Origin: Bacteroidia bacterium
GTDB lineage: Bacteria; Bacteroidota; Bacteroidia; SpSt-205
NCBI GenBank assembly: GCA_025060275.1
Contig: JANXCJ010000001.1
Coordinates: forward strand, 2,792 to 39,630
Length of the DNA stretch: 36,839 nucleotides
Reading direction: 5' to 3'
The notes below the pieces were generated by a model. That model made no database searches. It saw only the letters and a list, made by a program, of their open reading frames with translations, and had not been told where the DNA came from. The position numbers were made by a program, and so were the translations under genes. This document shows, one piece after another, positions 8,634 to 16,924 of this stretch (the first letter of the stretch is position 1; each line of letters begins with the position of its first letter).

Positions 8634-9715
8634 GGGAGTAAAAGCATGAGGGGCTGAGGAAGTTTGCCTGCTGGAAGAAAGAGAACTTCCCCACCCTTCT
8701 CTCTTACTGCTGCAACTAAGAGGTCTATTGCATCCTTGGTAGGAAGAGACTTCTTATTGTTTCCTATAAGCTCTTGTACAGGGAGAGTATAACCTTCTTC
8801 CACGAAAAGAATAGGCGAAGAGGGGAGAGAATCCTGTAGCAGCTCCCATATTTCTTGGGGGGTTTGAGCCTCTGAGTAAGTCAAGAAAGGGTAATACATC
8901 TGCTCAAGCATAGCCCGCTGGTGATGTAAATATTGCTCTACATTCTGCTGAATAATTTCTGGGGAGGCACTCTCTGGTATGCCACTAATCAAATTCAAGC
9001 CTGCCTGAACCTCTACATTGCGGCTCACCTCTTTGAGGATACGCTCTTCGCCCATGAGGATGACAGGCACTTTTTCCTCTTTTAGGTAAAAATGTACGAC
9101 TTCTCTCAGAGTATCCGCATACTTAACAAGAGCCATGGTATAGGAAGCGCGAGCCATTTGGCTAAATAGCTCATTGTATGGGGAAGGCTCTATACTGAGA
9201 TGCTGAAGCTGATTACGAGCCTTATGGAGTTGTTGAAGGGCCTCTTTGACGGAGGACTGGAGGGGAAGTGGAAAAAGACGACCTCCTACACCCTCAAACC
9301 ATCTCGCAGTATTCTCTGATACAACCCCTACAAAGACCGTCTGCACACGATAGAGAGCATACAACGCAGGATAGGGCTTAAGGTTTTTACCAATAGAAAT
9401 ATCCTCTTCTAAAGGAAAGGGTAAAAATACGGCCTCTGCAAGTGTAGGGGTTACAGCAAGTAGCCATGATCCCCCATGCCATGAAGACTCCATAACTTGG
9501 TTTATCACATACTCTAAGTTTGTACGAAAACTCTCTACCTCCTTGCGGTCAGGATGCTTAGCTAGGGCTTTTTCTGCTTTTTCTTGCACTTTAGCAAGTC
9601 GCGTGGGGTCAATAGGCACCTCCTCTGGTGGAATCAGCACATAAGCTGTAAGAGCTATGGAAAAGCTCTCCTGTTGAACTAAATGACGCACTCGTGTTAC
9701 CCTTAGCGACTCCAT
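8630..9715 (-). CDS. eRF1-like protein, bacterial archaeo-eukaryotic release factor (baeRF) type
   Basis: 361 residues, no signal peptide or membrane segment. The middle region (about 195-290) has KVPVILMGEERILKEVSR, resembling the eRF1 domain 2 strand-turn-helix. The C-terminal region has AIDLLVAAVREKGGEVLFLP, matching domain 3 of the eRF1/Pelota fold. Earlier, VFVGVVSENTARWFEGVGG fits the strand that precedes domain 2. These match the baeRF families described by comparative genomics as possible ribosome-linked factors of unproven function. No GGQ motif is visible. It is the first gene of the unit with tpiA and nuoF. I see no clear TAnnTTTG box before it. The family call is moderate, from fold pattern only. 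Confidence 0.55.
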   Translation of the reverse strand: MESLRVTRVRHLVQQESFSIALTAYVLIPPEEVPIDPTRLAKVQEKAEKALAKHPDRKEVESFRTNLEYVINQVMESSWHGGSWLLAVTPTLAEAVFLPFPLEEDISIGKNLKPYPALYALYRVQTVFVGVVSENTARWFEGVGGRLFPLPLQSSVKEALQQLHKARNQLQHLSIEPSPYNELFSQMARASYTMALVKYADTLREVVHFYLKEEKVPVILMGEERILKEVSRNVEVQAGLNLISGIPESASPEIIQQNVEQYLHHQRAMLEQMYYPFLTYSEAQTPQEIWELLQDSLPSSPILFVEEGYTLPVQELIGNNKKSLPTKDAIDLLVAAVREKGGEVLFLPAGKLPQPLMLLLP

Positions 9716-9732
9716 ATACTACTCCAATACCC

Positions 9733-9740
9733 TAACTTTA
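9733..9740 (+). promoter_or_regulatory. probable -7 element TAACTTTA
   Basis: Near match to TAnnTTTG (last base A) in the 45-base divergent gap, ending 20 bases before the ATG at 9761. Confidence 0.4.
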
Positions 9741-9760
9741 CAGGCACTTCTGCCATAGAG

Positions 9761-10141
9761 ATGCAAAGTAAAAGTTTTCTCCTTTTCATATTAGCAGTTG
9801 CGGTATTAGGTACAGCATCTACACTTTGGCTCCCGCACTGGAGTGGCAGTATGTACGTACTTATGATAGTAGGATACTTTTTTCGGGGAAGGTTTTTATG
9901 GACACTCGCAGCAGGAGGGCTTTTGGCGATAATATGGCTTTTAGCTGCACTAAGCTGGGACATTCCCAATCAAGGTCTCTTAGCTAACCGAGTGGGTACT
10001 CTATTTGGTATATCTCGAGGGGGTACTTGGCTGATCACAGCAGGGATAGGGTTCATTCTAGGCTTTCTCGGCACTGCTGTAGGACAAGCCCTTGCGAAAG
10101 TACTCCCTCAAAAACCGCCTAGGTGGAGTGAGCGCCGCTGA
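9761..10141 (+). CDS. small hypothetical membrane protein
   Basis: 126 residues with about four hydrophobic segments (roughly 5-22, 29-45, 48-66, 90-112), ending in a short basic tail. I recognise no family. It starts the plus-strand unit with the SLC1-type symporter and panC. Its last 14 bases overlap the proposed GTG start of the symporter, so the two are probably translated together. It may be a helper of the transporter, but that is only inferred from position. Confidence 0.7.
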   Translation: MQSKSFLLFILAVAVLGTASTLWLPHWSGSMYVLMIVGYFFRGRFLWTLAAGGLLAIIWLLAALSWDIPNQGLLANRVGTLFGISRGGTWLITAGIGFILGFLGTAVGQALAKVLPQKPPRWSERR

Positions 10142-11414
10142 GGATACAAAACTTTCTTTGCGATTACTTATCGGATTTGGGGTAGGAGCAGGCACAGCTC
10201 TTCTATTTCGGGCTTGGGGGCTACCTCAAGAGGCTATACTTCTCATAGCTCGTATGCTTGGCGAAGTATTTCTGCGCATGATCTTTATGCTTATTTTACC
10301 GCTAATAATACCCATTCTGATTTTAGGGGTACAGCGGCTCACAGAGACAGGAGCGATGGGGAAAATAGGCATACATACCCTCTTTACAGTACTGGGGCTC
10401 ACGGCCATAGCCGCTTTCATAGGTCTAAGTTTGGCTAACTGGATAAAGCCAGGCAGCACTATCTCCTCAGAGACGCAGCAGCTTCTTACTAAGCGCTTTG
10501 GGCAGGCCACACCCACAGCCAAATCGCTCTCCAATGAATTCTTCTTATCCCTTATTCCCAAAAATCCCTTTAGGGAGATAGCTATGGCATTTAGTCCTGA
10601 GCAGCAAGGGGGACTTTTAGCAGTGGTGAGCTTCGTTTTACTTATAGGCTTAGCCCTAGCTAAGCTGCCTCCTATACAGACACAGCCCCTCTACCACCTT
10701 CTGGATGTGGTTTATCAAGCCAGTGTGTGGCTCCTTATGCAAGTCATGCGATGGATAGCCCCCGTAGGAGTATGTGCTTTAGTTTTTCAAGCTGTGATCG
10801 GCTTAGGCTTGGAACTTTTTCCATTATTGGGCGCCTATATGGGCACGGTTATCTTGGGACTTCTTTTACATGGGTTAGTTACTTATGGGCTTTTTCTATG
10901 GCAATTGGGGCGAACCTCTCCCTGGCAGGTTCTACAGAATAGCCTGCCTGCTCTCATTCTGGCATTTTCCTCAGCAAGTAGCAATGCCACACTTCCGACA
11001 ACCCTGCGAGTTGCTACCCAGCGTTTGGGGATAGCTCCACCTGTAGCCCAATTCGTTATCACCCTCGGCGCGACAGTCAATCAAAATGGAACAGCCTTAT
11101 ACGAGGGAGTAACTTTACTTTTTTTGATGCAAGTTTTTGGCATTCCTCTCAGCTTGTCTGAGCAAGTCTTAGTTGTAATATTAGCGATGTTGATTGCAAT
11201 TGGAGCGGCTGGTGTACCGGGCGGCTCTCTCCCTCTCTTGGCAGGTATATTACCTATATTTGGCATTCCAGCAGGTGCTATTGCTATAATATATGGTATT
11301 GATCGCTTTCTGGATATGCTGCGCACGACTTTGAATGTTTATGGAGATTTAGTGATTGCTACTTACCTAAATCGTCTGTACCATGGAACTCATTCGGACA
11401 CGAGAAGCACTTAG
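10128..11414 (+). CDS. dicarboxylate/amino acid:cation symporter (SLC1/DAACS family)
   Basis: Inner-membrane glutamate/aspartate or dicarboxylate uptake carrier, about 428 residues. HP1 carries the serine-rich SSASSNATLPTT. TM7 has NQNGTALYEG in place of the usual NMDGT. TM8 has LDMLRTTLNVYGD, keeping the Asp, Arg, Thr, Asn and Asp that bind substrate and cation in GltPh. HP2 is AAGVPGGSLP. The change of Asp to Asn in the NMDGT motif touches a sodium ligand, so ion coupling may differ. I chose GTG at 10128, preceded closely by AGG, over a TTG at 10092 that would overlap the upstream gene by 50 bases. Confidence 0.92.
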   Translation: MSAAEDTKLSLRLLIGFGVGAGTALLFRAWGLPQEAILLIARMLGEVFLRMIFMLILPLIIPILILGVQRLTETGAMGKIGIHTLFTVLGLTAIAAFIGLSLANWIKPGSTISSETQQLLTKRFGQATPTAKSLSNEFFLSLIPKNPFREIAMAFSPEQQGGLLAVVSFVLLIGLALAKLPPIQTQPLYHLLDVVYQASVWLLMQVMRWIAPVGVCALVFQAVIGLGLELFPLLGAYMGTVILGLLLHGLVTYGLFLWQLGRTSPWQVLQNSLPALILAFSSASSNATLPTTLRVATQRLGIAPPVAQFVITLGATVNQNGTALYEGVTLLFLMQVFGIPLSLSEQVLVVILAMLIAIGAAGVPGGSLPLLAGILPIFGIPAGAIAIIYGIDRFLDMLRTTLNVYGDLVIATYLNRLYHGTHSDTRST

Positions 11415-12246
11415 GCAGTGGCGCGGAAAAGCGCAGGGCAGCATAGGCTTTGTACCTACTATGGGCGCCCTTCACGAGGGACATCTGTCTCTTGTACGTC
11501 ATAGCCTATCTCAGAATGATAGGACAGTTGTGAGTATCTTCGTCAATCCCCGTCAATTCGGAGCGAACGAAGACTATTACCGTTACCCCCGCATGTTAGA
11601 TACAGACCGAAGGCTTTTGGAAAACTTAGGTGTTTCAGTTCTATTCGCTCCCCCTGAGGAAGAGATGTATAGCCCAGACGATGAAGTCTGGATGAGCCTC
11701 ACCCGACTAAGCCGACTATGGTGTGGAAGCTATCGTTTAGGACATTTTGACGGGGTAGTATTAGTCCTCACTAAGCTATTTCATCTTGTAGCTCCTCATA
11801 GAGCTTACTTTGGGGAAAAAGACTTTCAGCAGGTAAGAGTAGTAGAGAAAATGGTAGAGGAGTTGTTTTTTCCTATACAAATCATTCGGATGCCTACGGT
11901 ACGAGAACCAGACGGACTCGCAATTAGCTCTCGTAATAGCTACCTTTCCCCACGGGGGAGAGCGCAGGCTGTAGCCCTATACAAGACTCTTCAGTACATT
12001 CAGACTCTAGTGCCGAAGTTCCGCCTTACGCATAAAATCCTAGAAGAAGCTCGGCAATATCTCCACGAGCGTTTTCCTGAGGTAAAAGTAGAGTATCTCG
12101 CCATAGTAGATGAGTATTCCCTGGAGCCTTTAGAACACCTCTCGCAGAGCGCCAAACCGCGAGCTCTTATTGCGGCTTATGTAGAAGGGGTACGACTGAT
12201 TGATAACATCCCCCTTGAAGTGCCTCCAGAAGAAGCATACACCTAA
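11383..12246 (+). CDS. panC: pantothenate synthetase
   Basis: Condenses pantoate and beta-alanine with ATP, the last step of pantothenate synthesis and upstream of the coaE reaction. 287 residues, normal length. The ATP-site motifs of the nucleotidyltransferase fold are clear: GFVPTMGALHEGHLSLV (HxGH type), then FVNPRQFG, FGEKDFQQV, and the KMSKS-like SSRNSYLS. The start overlaps the symporter end by 32 bases in another frame. No terminator is obvious after the stop. Confidence 0.97.
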   Translation: MELIRTREALRQWRGKAQGSIGFVPTMGALHEGHLSLVRHSLSQNDRTVVSIFVNPRQFGANEDYYRYPRMLDTDRRLLENLGVSVLFAPPEEEMYSPDDEVWMSLTRLSRLWCGSYRLGHFDGVVLVLTKLFHLVAPHRAYFGEKDFQQVRVVEKMVEELFFPIQIIRMPTVREPDGLAISSRNSYLSPRGRAQAVALYKTLQYIQTLVPKFRLTHKILEEARQYLHERFPEVKVEYLAIVDEYSLEPLEHLSQSAKPRALIAAYVEGVRLIDNIPLEVPPEEAYT

Positions 12247-12445
12247 CCAAACTCTTCTACCCAAACCCTCAGAGAGACAGAGCTTCAAAGGTAAAAGATA
12301 AGAGAATTGGCTTCGTCCGCCCTTTCGCTCTGTAACCCTTTTCTTACGGTACTTTTAGAAACAGGATTGTCTAAGAGTGAGTATTTCGCTTCATTTGAAT
12401 ATAACACATGCCATGAGGTGGGCCTCGCATAGGTAAGATTTTTTC

Positions 12446-13634
12446 CTAAGAGTGAGCTACGTCAGCATAGATCAGAACGCCTAAACTGCTATGGAGGCGC
12501 ACTTGGCTCTGGTTAGGTAGTCCCAAGAGGCAAAGCTCTTCACTACTTGCCCTATAGATAGCGTGAGGAGAGAGCTGAGTCGGATTATGGAGTTGGGTAG
12601 ATTGCTTCTGCCGCATTACCCAAGGGTATTGATGAAAGACATCAGTAGCATCAAGCTGTGGAGTATTTCCATATCCTACCGTGAAGTATCAATCACCTAC
12701 CTGCGTGAGAAAGGGTTCATCAATAGCCGTAACATTTGCACATTTCCCCTCCACACCAGACGGGACAACAACTAATTCTTTGGGACACCAACTCTCCCAA
12801 TCTCTAAGCACAAGCTGGCAAGAGCAGTAAGTAGATCGAAAACCTCTCTCATCAGGAGCACTAAAATATACCCACCAGACAGTTCCTTCACAGCACAAAT
12901 GTGGCTGTACCTCATAGGGCGCTTGATCGTTCAACTACCTACTCACCCGAATTGGAGACGCCCAAGTGCCTCCATCGTCTGAAACCCAACATAATATACC
13001 CTCCCTACTTCTCTCAAGGAAAAGGAGCAATTGTTTATTTGGCAGCCTGTTAATATTAGGGGTTATCCTCGTGTATTGGACTGCTCAGAATAAGCACGCC
13101 CCCTGAAAAAGAAGGATTTACCAGGATGTTCCGCAGAAGCATGATCTCCATGCCCACCGCACCCGTATCCAGCGTAAAACAAACACATCAAAAGTATCTT
13201 GTTTCCCAAGACACCACAAGCTCCCCCTTCATAAGTAACAGATTTTCATAAGTTACAGGAGCGTCACGCGGAGAAATCTTGCGTAGGAGCTAAACGTTCT
13301 GCCTTGATAATATCGCTATGAATGTAACTCGGGCAGCCAAAAGGACTAGTAAGGGTATCTATGTCTAAGAGAGGAACTTGCAAATAAGGTGTGAAAAGTT
13401 TTTGCGGGGATACCAGTTTTGAAGCCAGGAAAGTAGTTCATATGGAAAGTATGTCCTAAAAAGATTCCGACCCTCACGAGTAATATACAGCCCATCCTCC
13501 CATCCCTCCGTAGCAATAGATAGAGGCTGGGGTATCTCATAGGTTATTGTATCTGCTATAAGGAAACATGCGTTGGCGAATATCTGCTGACACTTTACCT
13601 GGGCTGCCAGTGCAGAAGAGGGGATACCTCCACA
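12446..13634 (-). pseudogene. decayed beta-propeller / BNR-repeat type protein gene
   Basis: This stretch has no intact gene, but fragments in all three minus-strand frames read like one protein. Fragment 1 (about 13634-13365) contains PLSIATEGWEDGLYITREGR and FRTYFPYELLSWL. Fragment 2 (about 13395-13264, other frame) contains QVPLLDIDTLTSPFGCP and SYIHSDIIKAER. A third frame (about 13267-13187) gives VTYENLLLMKGELVVSWET. Fragment 3 (13057-12446) runs with in-frame stops at 12935-12937 and 12689-12691 and contains WVSDDGGTWASPIRV, an Asp-box (SxDxGxTW). EDGLYIT and the Asp-box both suit a secreted beta-propeller. At least two frameshifts plus two internal stops make it a pseudogene. It follows the V4R operon by 13 bases and may once have been its fourth gene. 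Bases 12247-12445 hold nothing I can identify. Confidence 0.7.
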
Positions 13635-13647
13635 CTATAGAATAAGC

Positions 13648-13989
13648 CTAATCCCTATGATTACCTTCTGCCCCTCCTAATGTGCGGTCTCCAGTATTTT
13701 CTACGACTGAGAGAAGTTCTCCCATCAGTTCCTTTATGATGTTGTCAGCCTCCACCCTTGGGACCACTGCATATAGGTCTGGACTATTGCTGCTTCCTGT
13801 CAGGGTCCCCCTCCCATCGCTCAAGGTAAGCTTGTATAGAATAGCTCCATTAGAGAGCACAAAGAATTCTAAACGGCTTGCCCCTAAGGTAGCCCGCAAA
13901 GCATGCCACTCCTCTCCACTAAGAGGATGCGCTAAAGATATAAGATACTTAGCCCGCCAAGCACAAACTTGTATTTTTTCACACTTCAT
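13648..13989 (-). CDS. hypothetical protein, third gene of the V4R operon
   Basis: 113 residues, soluble, no signal peptide. It has a mixed alpha/beta look: an N-terminal strand with CEKIQVCAWRAKYLISL, a central pair of strands (FFVLSNGAILYKLTLSDGRG), a segment DLYAVVPRVEADNIIKELMG, and a polar tail. I do not recognise the family. The ATG overlaps the V4R gene stop (ATGA 13986-13989), so it is probably co-translated with it and may act with it. A small regulatory partner is possible but is inference. Confidence 0.6.
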   Translation of the reverse strand: MKCEKIQVCAWRAKYLISLAHPLSGEEWHALRATLGASRLEFFVLSNGAILYKLTLSDGRGTLTGSSNSPDLYAVVPRVEADNIIKELMGELLSVVENTGDRTLGGAEGNHRD

Positions 13990-15257
13990 ACATGACCCAC
14001 ACGCGCACGAAGCACATCCTTTTCTCCACCTTGAAGTCTGCTTTCTAAAAACTCAGTTTCATATATTCTACCCTCTTGAAAAAGCTGACGATAGAGTACA
14101 CCATCAAAAGTAAGAGATTTCTCGGCAATTCCCGCTTTATAAACTAATGCCATTATACCCGCAAATAGCCCCTTAGCAAAGGGGGAGTGGTCCAGGGCAG
14201 GGCTGGGAAGAGCTGCGAGAGCGGTAGTTTCATACCAATTTCTAAGACAGAGGTTCCATGCTTGAGCAGAGGGTCTCTGGCTGCATTCTACGATGCCCCA
14301 GCCGATGGCAGGGAGTACAGCGGAGATTCCATATATCCAGTCTTCTGGAGTATCCAAATATGGACGCACTACTGCATCCCATTCAGCACTTTGCATTATA
14401 CCTCCTAAGGTGTTGAAGGCACACACGTGCCCCGACTCAATGAGCATATCAAGTACGACCTGCCTTACCTCTTCTCCAACTACTTGTATCATTCGCTGGA
14501 AGTGACGCTCTGAAATAAGTGTGTAGTAGTTCCCCGGAAGGCGAGTAAGCACGACGCCAAAGGCCTCTATAAGCCCTGTGTCCGGGTCTGGGTTTAGAGG
14601 CAGTCCTAATACAGCGTCACGAATCTGTGCCATAGGAACCCGCGTATCACGTGGTTGCACTAACGTACCTGTCTGTGCCTTGCCTTCTTGGACAGAAGGC
14701 GAAAGCGGAAGGAGATGGGACAAGCGATAAAACCTCCAGCGCACTGCTGGGTCCCCCTGCGTAAGACAAGCCGTCTGCTCACTCCCGATGCTGCCCAAGG
14801 GCAGGTCATAAATAGCCTCTATCGCCCCTGCAATATAACCCTGAGAAAAGTAAGCTACGCCCCGTTTCCCCTTGGGACGAGATGGGAAAGTCGCTGCATA
14901 GGTATAAGCATAATGTTCATAAGGCGTAGATATTTCTCCTCCCTCACTTGTAATTCCTTGTAAGCTTATCTTTCCAAAGCCGCAAGAGCTGTATAAACTC
15001 TCCACAAGAGATTTACGCTGATTGAAATCATGGATACCCTTCTTTGTGAAAATGTTCCTGAAAAGTGCATGAGCCACTTCTTGGGCAGTCCATACTAAAA
15101 CCTCTTCCACGGGATATATACCTTCTGCATCCTCAATAGAGGTTTGCAGGAAATGATTGTAGTAGTGACAATGCACTACATGCGGCTCTCCTCCTATCAG
15201 GATAGAGCCTTTCTCTAAATGGGGCTCTACCAGTGACTCCGCAGTAAGCAGGGTCAT
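13986..15257 (-). CDS. protein with two V4R-like (4-vinyl reductase-like) domains
   Basis: 423 residues, cytoplasmic by appearance. Around residues 130-185 the segment AYFSQGYIAGAIEAIYDLPL, then EQTACLTQGDPAVRWRF, fits the V4R pattern: a GYxAG helix, an E-x-x-C strand and a G-D-P turn ending in an aromatic. A second copy near the C-terminus has SPFAKGLFAGIMALVYKAG and LYRQLFQEGRIYETEF, preceded by AIGWGIVECSQRP. Each copy is preceded by an alpha/beta segment, so the protein looks internally duplicated. V4R domains bind small hydrophobic ligands or act as sensors and are related to TRAPP Bet3. The second copy lacks the usual cysteines. It sits between two unknown genes with ATGA overlaps on both sides. 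Role unknown. Confidence 0.6.
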   Translation of the reverse strand: MTLLTAESLVEPHLEKGSILIGGEPHVVHCHYYNHFLQTSIEDAEGIYPVEEVLVWTAQEVAHALFRNIFTKKGIHDFNQRKSLVESLYSSCGFGKISLQGITSEGGEISTPYEHYAYTYAATFPSRPKGKRGVAYFSQGYIAGAIEAIYDLPLGSIGSEQTACLTQGDPAVRWRFYRLSHLLPLSPSVQEGKAQTGTLVQPRDTRVPMAQIRDAVLGLPLNPDPDTGLIEAFGVVLTRLPGNYYTLISERHFQRMIQVVGEEVRQVVLDMLIESGHVCAFNTLGGIMQSAEWDAVVRPYLDTPEDWIYGISAVLPAIGWGIVECSQRPSAQAWNLCLRNWYETTALAALPSPALDHSPFAKGLFAGIMALVYKAGIAEKSLTFDGVLYRQLFQEGRIYETEFLESRLQGGEKDVLRARVGHV

Positions 15258-15631
15258 ACGACTATCTGATTTTTGAAGACTTCGTGAAGGGGTAATTCTC
15301 TACCATACATTTCTCTAAGAATCGCGGAAAGCCGATGCACGACTTCTCTAGGGACCTTCGTATCAGGGTGAGGAGAAAGTAAGCTAGTCAAGGGAATATT
15401 GATATCTCTGATAAACCTAATACTCCTTATAACCACCCTATCCCATGCATATGGGCTAAGCGTGGAAATAACCCACTGCTTAATCGGGGCCAATACATAT
15501 TCATCTGAATCAATCGAAGAAACGAAGTGCCTTCCCTCACCGTCAGATTTCTCTACAAGGACGGTACTACCACCCCCACTTGCTTTTCCCCAAGGTAAGA
15601 AGGTACGAAGCCAGTTCTTCCAAATAGCCAT
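15254..15631 (-). CDS. hypothetical protein, first gene of the V4R operon
   Basis: 125 residues. A short basic and aromatic N-terminus (MAIWKNWLRTFLPWGK), a Gly/Ser linker and then a compact alpha/beta region ending in VVHRLSAILREMYGRELPLHE. No signal peptide or membrane span is evident. I recognise no family. The stop overlaps the V4R gene start (ATGA 15254-15257). The promoter box TAACTTTA ends 4 bases before its ATG. A second, slightly diverged copy of the promoter and first codons lies 66 bases upstream. Confidence 0.6.
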   Translation of the reverse strand: MAIWKNWLRTFLPWGKASGGGSTVLVEKSDGEGRHFVSSIDSDEYVLAPIKQWVISTLSPYAWDRVVIRSIRFIRDINIPLTSLLSPHPDTKVPREVVHRLSAILREMYGRELPLHEVFKNQIVV

Positions 15632-15645
15632 GTAGTAAAGTTATG
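15616..15645. repeat. 30-bp imperfect direct repeat, copy 1 (operon start)
   Basis: Covers the -7 box and first five codons of the 125-residue gene. It matches 15682-15711 at 27 of 30 positions. Confidence 0.8.
15636..15643 (-). promoter_or_regulatory. -7 element TAACTTTA of the V4R operon
   Basis: Minus-strand box with one mismatch to TAnnTTTG, ending 4 bases (CTAC) before the ATG at 15631. An upstream copy with the perfect box TAACTTTG lies at 15702-15709. Confidence 0.5.
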
Positions 15646-15681
15646 AACTTTCACAAGTATTTTTTCTGCTCTTGCAAATAC

Positions 15682-15711
15682 TCTTCCAAATAACCATGTA
15701 GCAAAGTTACG
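15682..15711. repeat. 30-bp imperfect direct repeat, copy 2 (duplicated promoter and start)
   Basis: Offset 66 bases from copy 1. On the minus strand it carries a perfect TAACTTTG, the same 4-base gap and an ATG followed by codons for MVIWK, close to MAIWK of the real gene. The frame stops after 17 codons, so this is a relic or an alternative promoter. Confidence 0.8.
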
Positions 15712-15719
15712 GCTTAGCC

Positions 15720-16883
15720 TTAAGCACAAAGAAAAGGTACATCCCCTTTGCCAAGGGCTCGTGATATAACTATGCGCTGTATTTCACTAGTCCCCTCATA
15801 TATCTCAGTGATTTTAGCATCTCGGAATAAGCGCTCTACGTGATATTCTTTTACGTACCCGTAGCCTCCATGGATTTGTATAGCCTCTGTAGTTACTTCC
15901 ATAGCTGTACGGGAAGCATAAAGTTTAGCAAGGGACGCCAGCAGCCCATATGGCTCGCCCTTATCTTTCGCTTGGGCTGCACGGAGGCATAGAAGGCGCG
16001 CAGCTTCTACCCGGGTAGCCATTTGAGCCAGTTTGAAGGCAATAGCCTGGTGTTTTGCGATAGGAACGCTAAAAGCCTTTCGTTGCGTGCTATATCGGAG
16101 AGCCAGCTCATAAGCACCTGAAGCAATCCCTAACGCTTGCGCTGCTATACCGATTCGCCCTCCATCCAGTACCTTCATGGCAAACTTGAAGCCGAAACCT
16201 TCTTCACCTATGCGATTCTCTATTGGCACCTTTACATCATTGAATATCATAGAGTGTGTATCCGAACCCCTAATTCCCAGTTTATCTTCTTTTTTACCCA
16301 CTACCACCCCTTTCCACTCTCTTTCCACAATGAAAGCACTTATGCCTCTACTGCCTTGCGAGGGGTCTGTTTGAGCCATGACTAAATAGATGCCTGCCCT
16401 ACCTGCATTTGTGATCCAATTTTTTGTTCCACTCAGTATGTAGTAATCGCCACGACGTATAGCGGTAGTGCGCTGCTGCGTAGCATCACTACCCGCTTCT
16501 GGTTCTGAGAGACAAAAAGCCCCAATTAGCTCTCCTTTCGCTAAGGCTGGTAAATATTTTCGCTTTTGTTCTTCTGTGCCGTAGGTCTCTATGCCCCAGT
16601 TAATTAGGGAATTTTGCACAGAGACAATCACGCTTGCGGAAGCATCTACTTTAGAGAGCTCTTCCATGACTAGCACGTAGCTCACTGTATCCATGCCTCC
16701 ACCGCCATATTCAGGAGATACCATGAGCCCTAAGAATCCCAGTTCACCCATCTTACGTATAAGCTCATCAGGAAAGGTCTGCTTCTCGTCTCGTTCTATC
16801 ACACCGGGTAAAAGTTCATTTTGTGCAAAATCCCGAGCTGCTTGCCGTACCATCTCCTGCTCGGCTGTGAAGCTAAAGCGCAT
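15720..16883 (-). CDS. acyl-CoA dehydrogenase (short-chain/butyryl type)
   Basis: FAD enzyme of fatty-acid beta-oxidation that makes the alpha-beta double bond of acyl-CoA and passes electrons to ETF. 387 residues, usual length. FAD and substrate motifs are CLSEPEAGSDA (about 129-139) and GTKNWITNAG. The C-terminal region has HGGYGYVKEYHVERLFRDAK and EIYEGTSEIQR, in which the catalytic base Glu is present. Chain length preference is inferred from overall similarity to short-chain members. It follows the DUF4340 gene but has its own promoter box, TAGATTTG at 16891-16898, ending 7 bases before the ATG. Confidence 0.95.
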   Translation of the reverse strand: MRFSFTAEQEMVRQAARDFAQNELLPGVIERDEKQTFPDELIRKMGELGFLGLMVSPEYGGGGMDTVSYVLVMEELSKVDASASVIVSVQNSLINWGIETYGTEEQKRKYLPALAKGELIGAFCLSEPEAGSDATQQRTTAIRRGDYYILSGTKNWITNAGRAGIYLVMAQTDPSQGSRGISAFIVEREWKGVVVGKKEDKLGIRGSDTHSMIFNDVKVPIENRIGEEGFGFKFAMKVLDGGRIGIAAQALGIASGAYELALRYSTQRKAFSVPIAKHQAIAFKLAQMATRVEAARLLCLRAAQAKDKGEPYGLLASLAKLYASRTAMEVTTEAIQIHGGYGYVKEYHVERLFRDAKITEIYEGTSEIQRIVISRALGKGDVPFLCA

Positions 16884-16890
16884 GACCTTA

Positions 16891-16898
16891 CAAATCTA
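16891..16898 (-). promoter_or_regulatory. -7 promoter element TAGATTTG of the acyl-CoA dehydrogenase
   Basis: Exact TAnnTTTG match ending 7 bases before the start codon at 16883, inside the 41-base gap after the DUF4340 gene. Confidence 0.55.
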
Positions 16899-16924
16899 AT
16901 CAAAATCTCCTTTATCTCTCCTAT

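Noticed and set aside
9703..9969. Minus-strand 88-codon frame across the divergent region before 9761
   Set aside because: It is the reverse shadow of the small membrane protein, lacks domain features and would overlap the start of the eRF1-like gene.
12563..12775. Plus-strand 70-codon frame within 12247-13647
   Set aside because: It is antisense to the propeller pseudogene fragment and shows no protein-like pattern.
13346..13540. Minus-strand 64-codon frame
   Set aside because: The readable propeller fragment in the same place is in another frame; this one is a shadow.
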